Source: Sporosarcina oncorhynchi (lineage in GTDB: Bacteria > Bacillota > Bacilli > Bacillales_A > Planococcaceae). From it: DNA of 64,000 bases. The notes under the pieces were generated by a model. It saw nothing but the letters and a program-made list of their open reading frames with translations, did no database searches and had not been told where the DNA came from. Position 1 is the stretch's first letter; every line of letters starts with the position of its first letter. The DNA is taken from assembly GCF_033304615.1 (NCBI RefSeq), contig NZ_CP129118.1, forward strand, positions 1,670,001-1,734,000, in the 5' to 3' direction. Positions 62,745 to 64,000 of this stretch are shown piece after piece. A program made the position numbers and the translations under genes.

Positions 62745-62766
62745 AATTTGAAGAATGGTTGATAAT
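62738..62766 (+). promoter_or_regulatory. promoter of ypjC
   Basis: TTGTCA (62738-62743), 17 bases, GATAAT (62761-62766). The predicted start of transcription near 62773 lies after the ATG at 62755, supporting the downstream TTG start. Confidence 0.7.
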
Positions 62767-62796
62767 AAAAAGGTCTTCAAGAAAGGTGGTCATCTT

Positions 62797-63669
62797 TTGC
62801 TGCGTGGTATAAAATTCAAAAACATCTTTTTCATCTTGTTAGGTGCTGCCATTTTCAGTTTTGGACTCGTGCATTTCAATATCCAACATGAACTTGCTGA
62901 AGGCGGCTTCACAGGTATAACGCTAATTCTGTTATTTGCATTCAAATGGGATCCTGCCATCATGAACCTCGTCTTGAATATACCGATGTTCGCCATTGGT
63001 TGGAAACTACTAGGCAGAAAAGTATTTATTTATACGATTATCGGAACTGTTGGTGTTTCTGTGTTCCTGAAAGTTTTCATGAAGTACCAATTTACGATTC
63101 ATATGGAAGATGATATGTTCCTCGTTGCTCTATTCGCCGGTATATTCATCGGAATCGGACTCGGCATCATTTTCCGCTATGGTGGAACTACTGGCGGTGT
63201 AGATATTATCGCACGTTTGGCACATAAATACATAGGCTGGAGCATGGGAAAGACCATGTTCATGTTTGACGCATTCGTCATTATGCTTTCATGGGCTGTA
63301 TACTTGGACTATCGTTCCATGATGTACACACTCGTTGCGCTGTTTGTCGGGGCTCGAGTCATCGACTTCGTTCAAGAAGGGGCTTATGCGGCAAGAGGAG
63401 CGTTCATCATTTCAGAATATCAGGATGAGATCGCTTCCAAAATCACGGCGGAAATGGATCGGGGCGTTACTGTTTTCAGGGGCTATGGCCATTTCACCAA
63501 ATCCGACCGTGAAATATTATATTGCGTCGTTGGGAGAAATGAAATGATGCGTTTGAAAAATATTATTACCTCAATTGATCCACATGCTTTTGTGTCAGTG
63601 ACGGATGTACATGATGTACTTGGTGAAGGCTTTACACTAGATGACCAGAAACGACCGTTAGATCATTAA
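62797..63669 (+). CDS. ypjC: YitT family membrane protein YpjC
   Basis: 290 residues, equal to B. subtilis YpjC: five or so membrane helices (KNIFFILLGAAIFSFGLVHF onward; YGGTTGGVDIIARL signature) and a C-terminal DUF2179 domain (RGVTVFRGYGHFTKSDREI, CVVGRNEMMRLK). Function unknown. TTG at 62797 lies seven bases after AAAGGTGG; the ATG at 62755 is upstream of the promoter's -10 box. Confidence 0.88.
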   Translation: MLRGIKFKNIFFILLGAAIFSFGLVHFNIQHELAEGGFTGITLILLFAFKWDPAIMNLVLNIPMFAIGWKLLGRKVFIYTIIGTVGVSVFLKVFMKYQFTIHMEDDMFLVALFAGIFIGIGLGIIFRYGGTTGGVDIIARLAHKYIGWSMGKTMFMFDAFVIMLSWAVYLDYRSMMYTLVALFVGARVIDFVQEGAYAARGAFIISEYQDEIASKITAEMDRGVTVFRGYGHFTKSDREILYCVVGRNEMMRLKNIITSIDPHAFVSVTDVHDVLGEGFTLDDQKRPLDH

Positions 63670-63682
63670 AATTTTATAAAAG

Positions 63683-63720
63683 AAAAACCCGACCAATTAC
63701 CATTGCGGTCGGGTTTTTGA
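63683..63720. terminator. bidirectional terminator
   Basis: 11-bp arms AAAAACCCGAC and GTCGGGTTTTT between the convergent ypjC and yugP-like genes. Confidence 0.88.
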
Positions 63721-63721
63721 G

Positions 63722-64000
63722 TTAGTCTCTGTTTGTGAAAATAAGAATGAGTCGAAGCAATTCCATTACAGCAACTGCTGTAGCGGCAACATACGTCATT
63801 GCAGCAGCACTCAATACTTTTTTCGCATGTGGCTCTTCTTCATTTCGGATAATCCCAAGCTCAACAATTTGGCTCATTGCACGGTTAGATGCATTGAATT
63901 CTACCGGCAATGTTACGATTTGGAATAAAACACCTACTGCCATAAAGGCAATACCAATTCCTAGTAAAGATTTTCCCATCGGGATCGTTAAGAGCATACC
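63722..64000 (-). CDS. YugP-type zinc metallopeptidase, C-terminal part
   Basis: The last 92 residues of a membrane metallopeptidase of the YugP family (DUF with HExxH upstream, outside the window): a membrane helix, TLPVEFNASNRAM, and KKVLSAAAMTYVAATAVAV before a final hydrophobic helix. The reading frame is open to the window edge, so the N-terminus and active site are not visible here. Confidence 0.85.
   Translation of the reverse strand, partial: GMLLTIPMGKSLLGIGIAFMAVGVLFQIVTLPVEFNASNRAMSQIVELGIIRNEEEPHAKKVLSAAAMTYVAATAVAVMELLRLILIFTNRD

Overview
The window looks like a chromosomal segment of a low-to-mid GC, endospore-forming member of the Bacillales, most likely Planococcaceae (Sporosarcina-like). 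This rests on Bacillus-type gene order, strong AGGAGG-type ribosome binding sites with frequent TTG and GTG starts, a type B RNase P RNA, and spore-surface genes (a CotY/CotZ-like protein and a YheC/D ATP-grasp). Taxonomy is inferred from these features, not measured. No insertion sequences, prophage genes, tRNA/rRNA genes or CRISPR arrays were seen.

Layout. 1-4.1 kb: a spore-linked cluster on the minus strand with an L-amino-acid-ligase-like ATP-grasp enzyme, a Cys-rich coat protein and a YheC/D ATP-grasp fused to a Mur ligase. 4.1-7.8 kb: yneQ, yneP and citB (aconitase). 7.9-13.1 kb: a more variable block with an FAD lactone oxidase, a PLP aldolase-like protein, PncA, a GlsB-like stress protein, a lytic transglycosylase, a Sco lipoprotein and a hidden YvrJ-like miniprotein. 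13.2-15.3 kb: a DUF2621 protein, CcdC, a thioredoxin-like protein and CcdA. 15.4-19.0 kb: a heterodimeric ABC exporter (YheI/YheH-like). 19.1-21.0 kb: a YolD protein and an SOS-type Y-family polymerase. 21.1-30.8 kb: a lipoprotein, MenC, IlvE, NiaR, an MscS channel, an HD hydrolase, cold-shock protein, YpeQ, YpeP, a UvrA paralogue and a phosphoesterase. 30.9-44 kb: a sulfurtransferase, DynA, CheX-like protein, YpvA, YpsC, rnpB, GpsB, MrfB, MrfA and YppE. 44-55.4 kb: recU-ponA, and the minus-strand genes dinG, ypmB, aspB, asnS, dnaD, nth and ypoC. 55.6-62.7 kb: panBCD and ypjD-dapB-bshA-cca-birA. 62.8-64 kb: YitT-family ypjC and a truncated YugP-type metallopeptidase.

Most of the window from 26 kb on is core B. 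subtilis-like synteny (the ypeQ/ypeP and ypvA-to-ypjC order) devoted to DNA repair and replication, cell division and wall synthesis, and cofactor synthesis (pantothenate, bacillithiol, biotin attachment). The ypmA, mgsA and bshB1 genes found in this order in B. subtilis are not seen at the expected places.

The most unusual unit is the 109-4033 spore cluster. It places two amide-bond-forming ATP-dependent enzymes, one of them an ATP-grasp/Mur fusion laid out like cyanophycin synthetase, around a crosslinking-type coat protein. I infer a non-ribosomal peptide or amide modification of the spore surface. No substrate can be read from the sequence.
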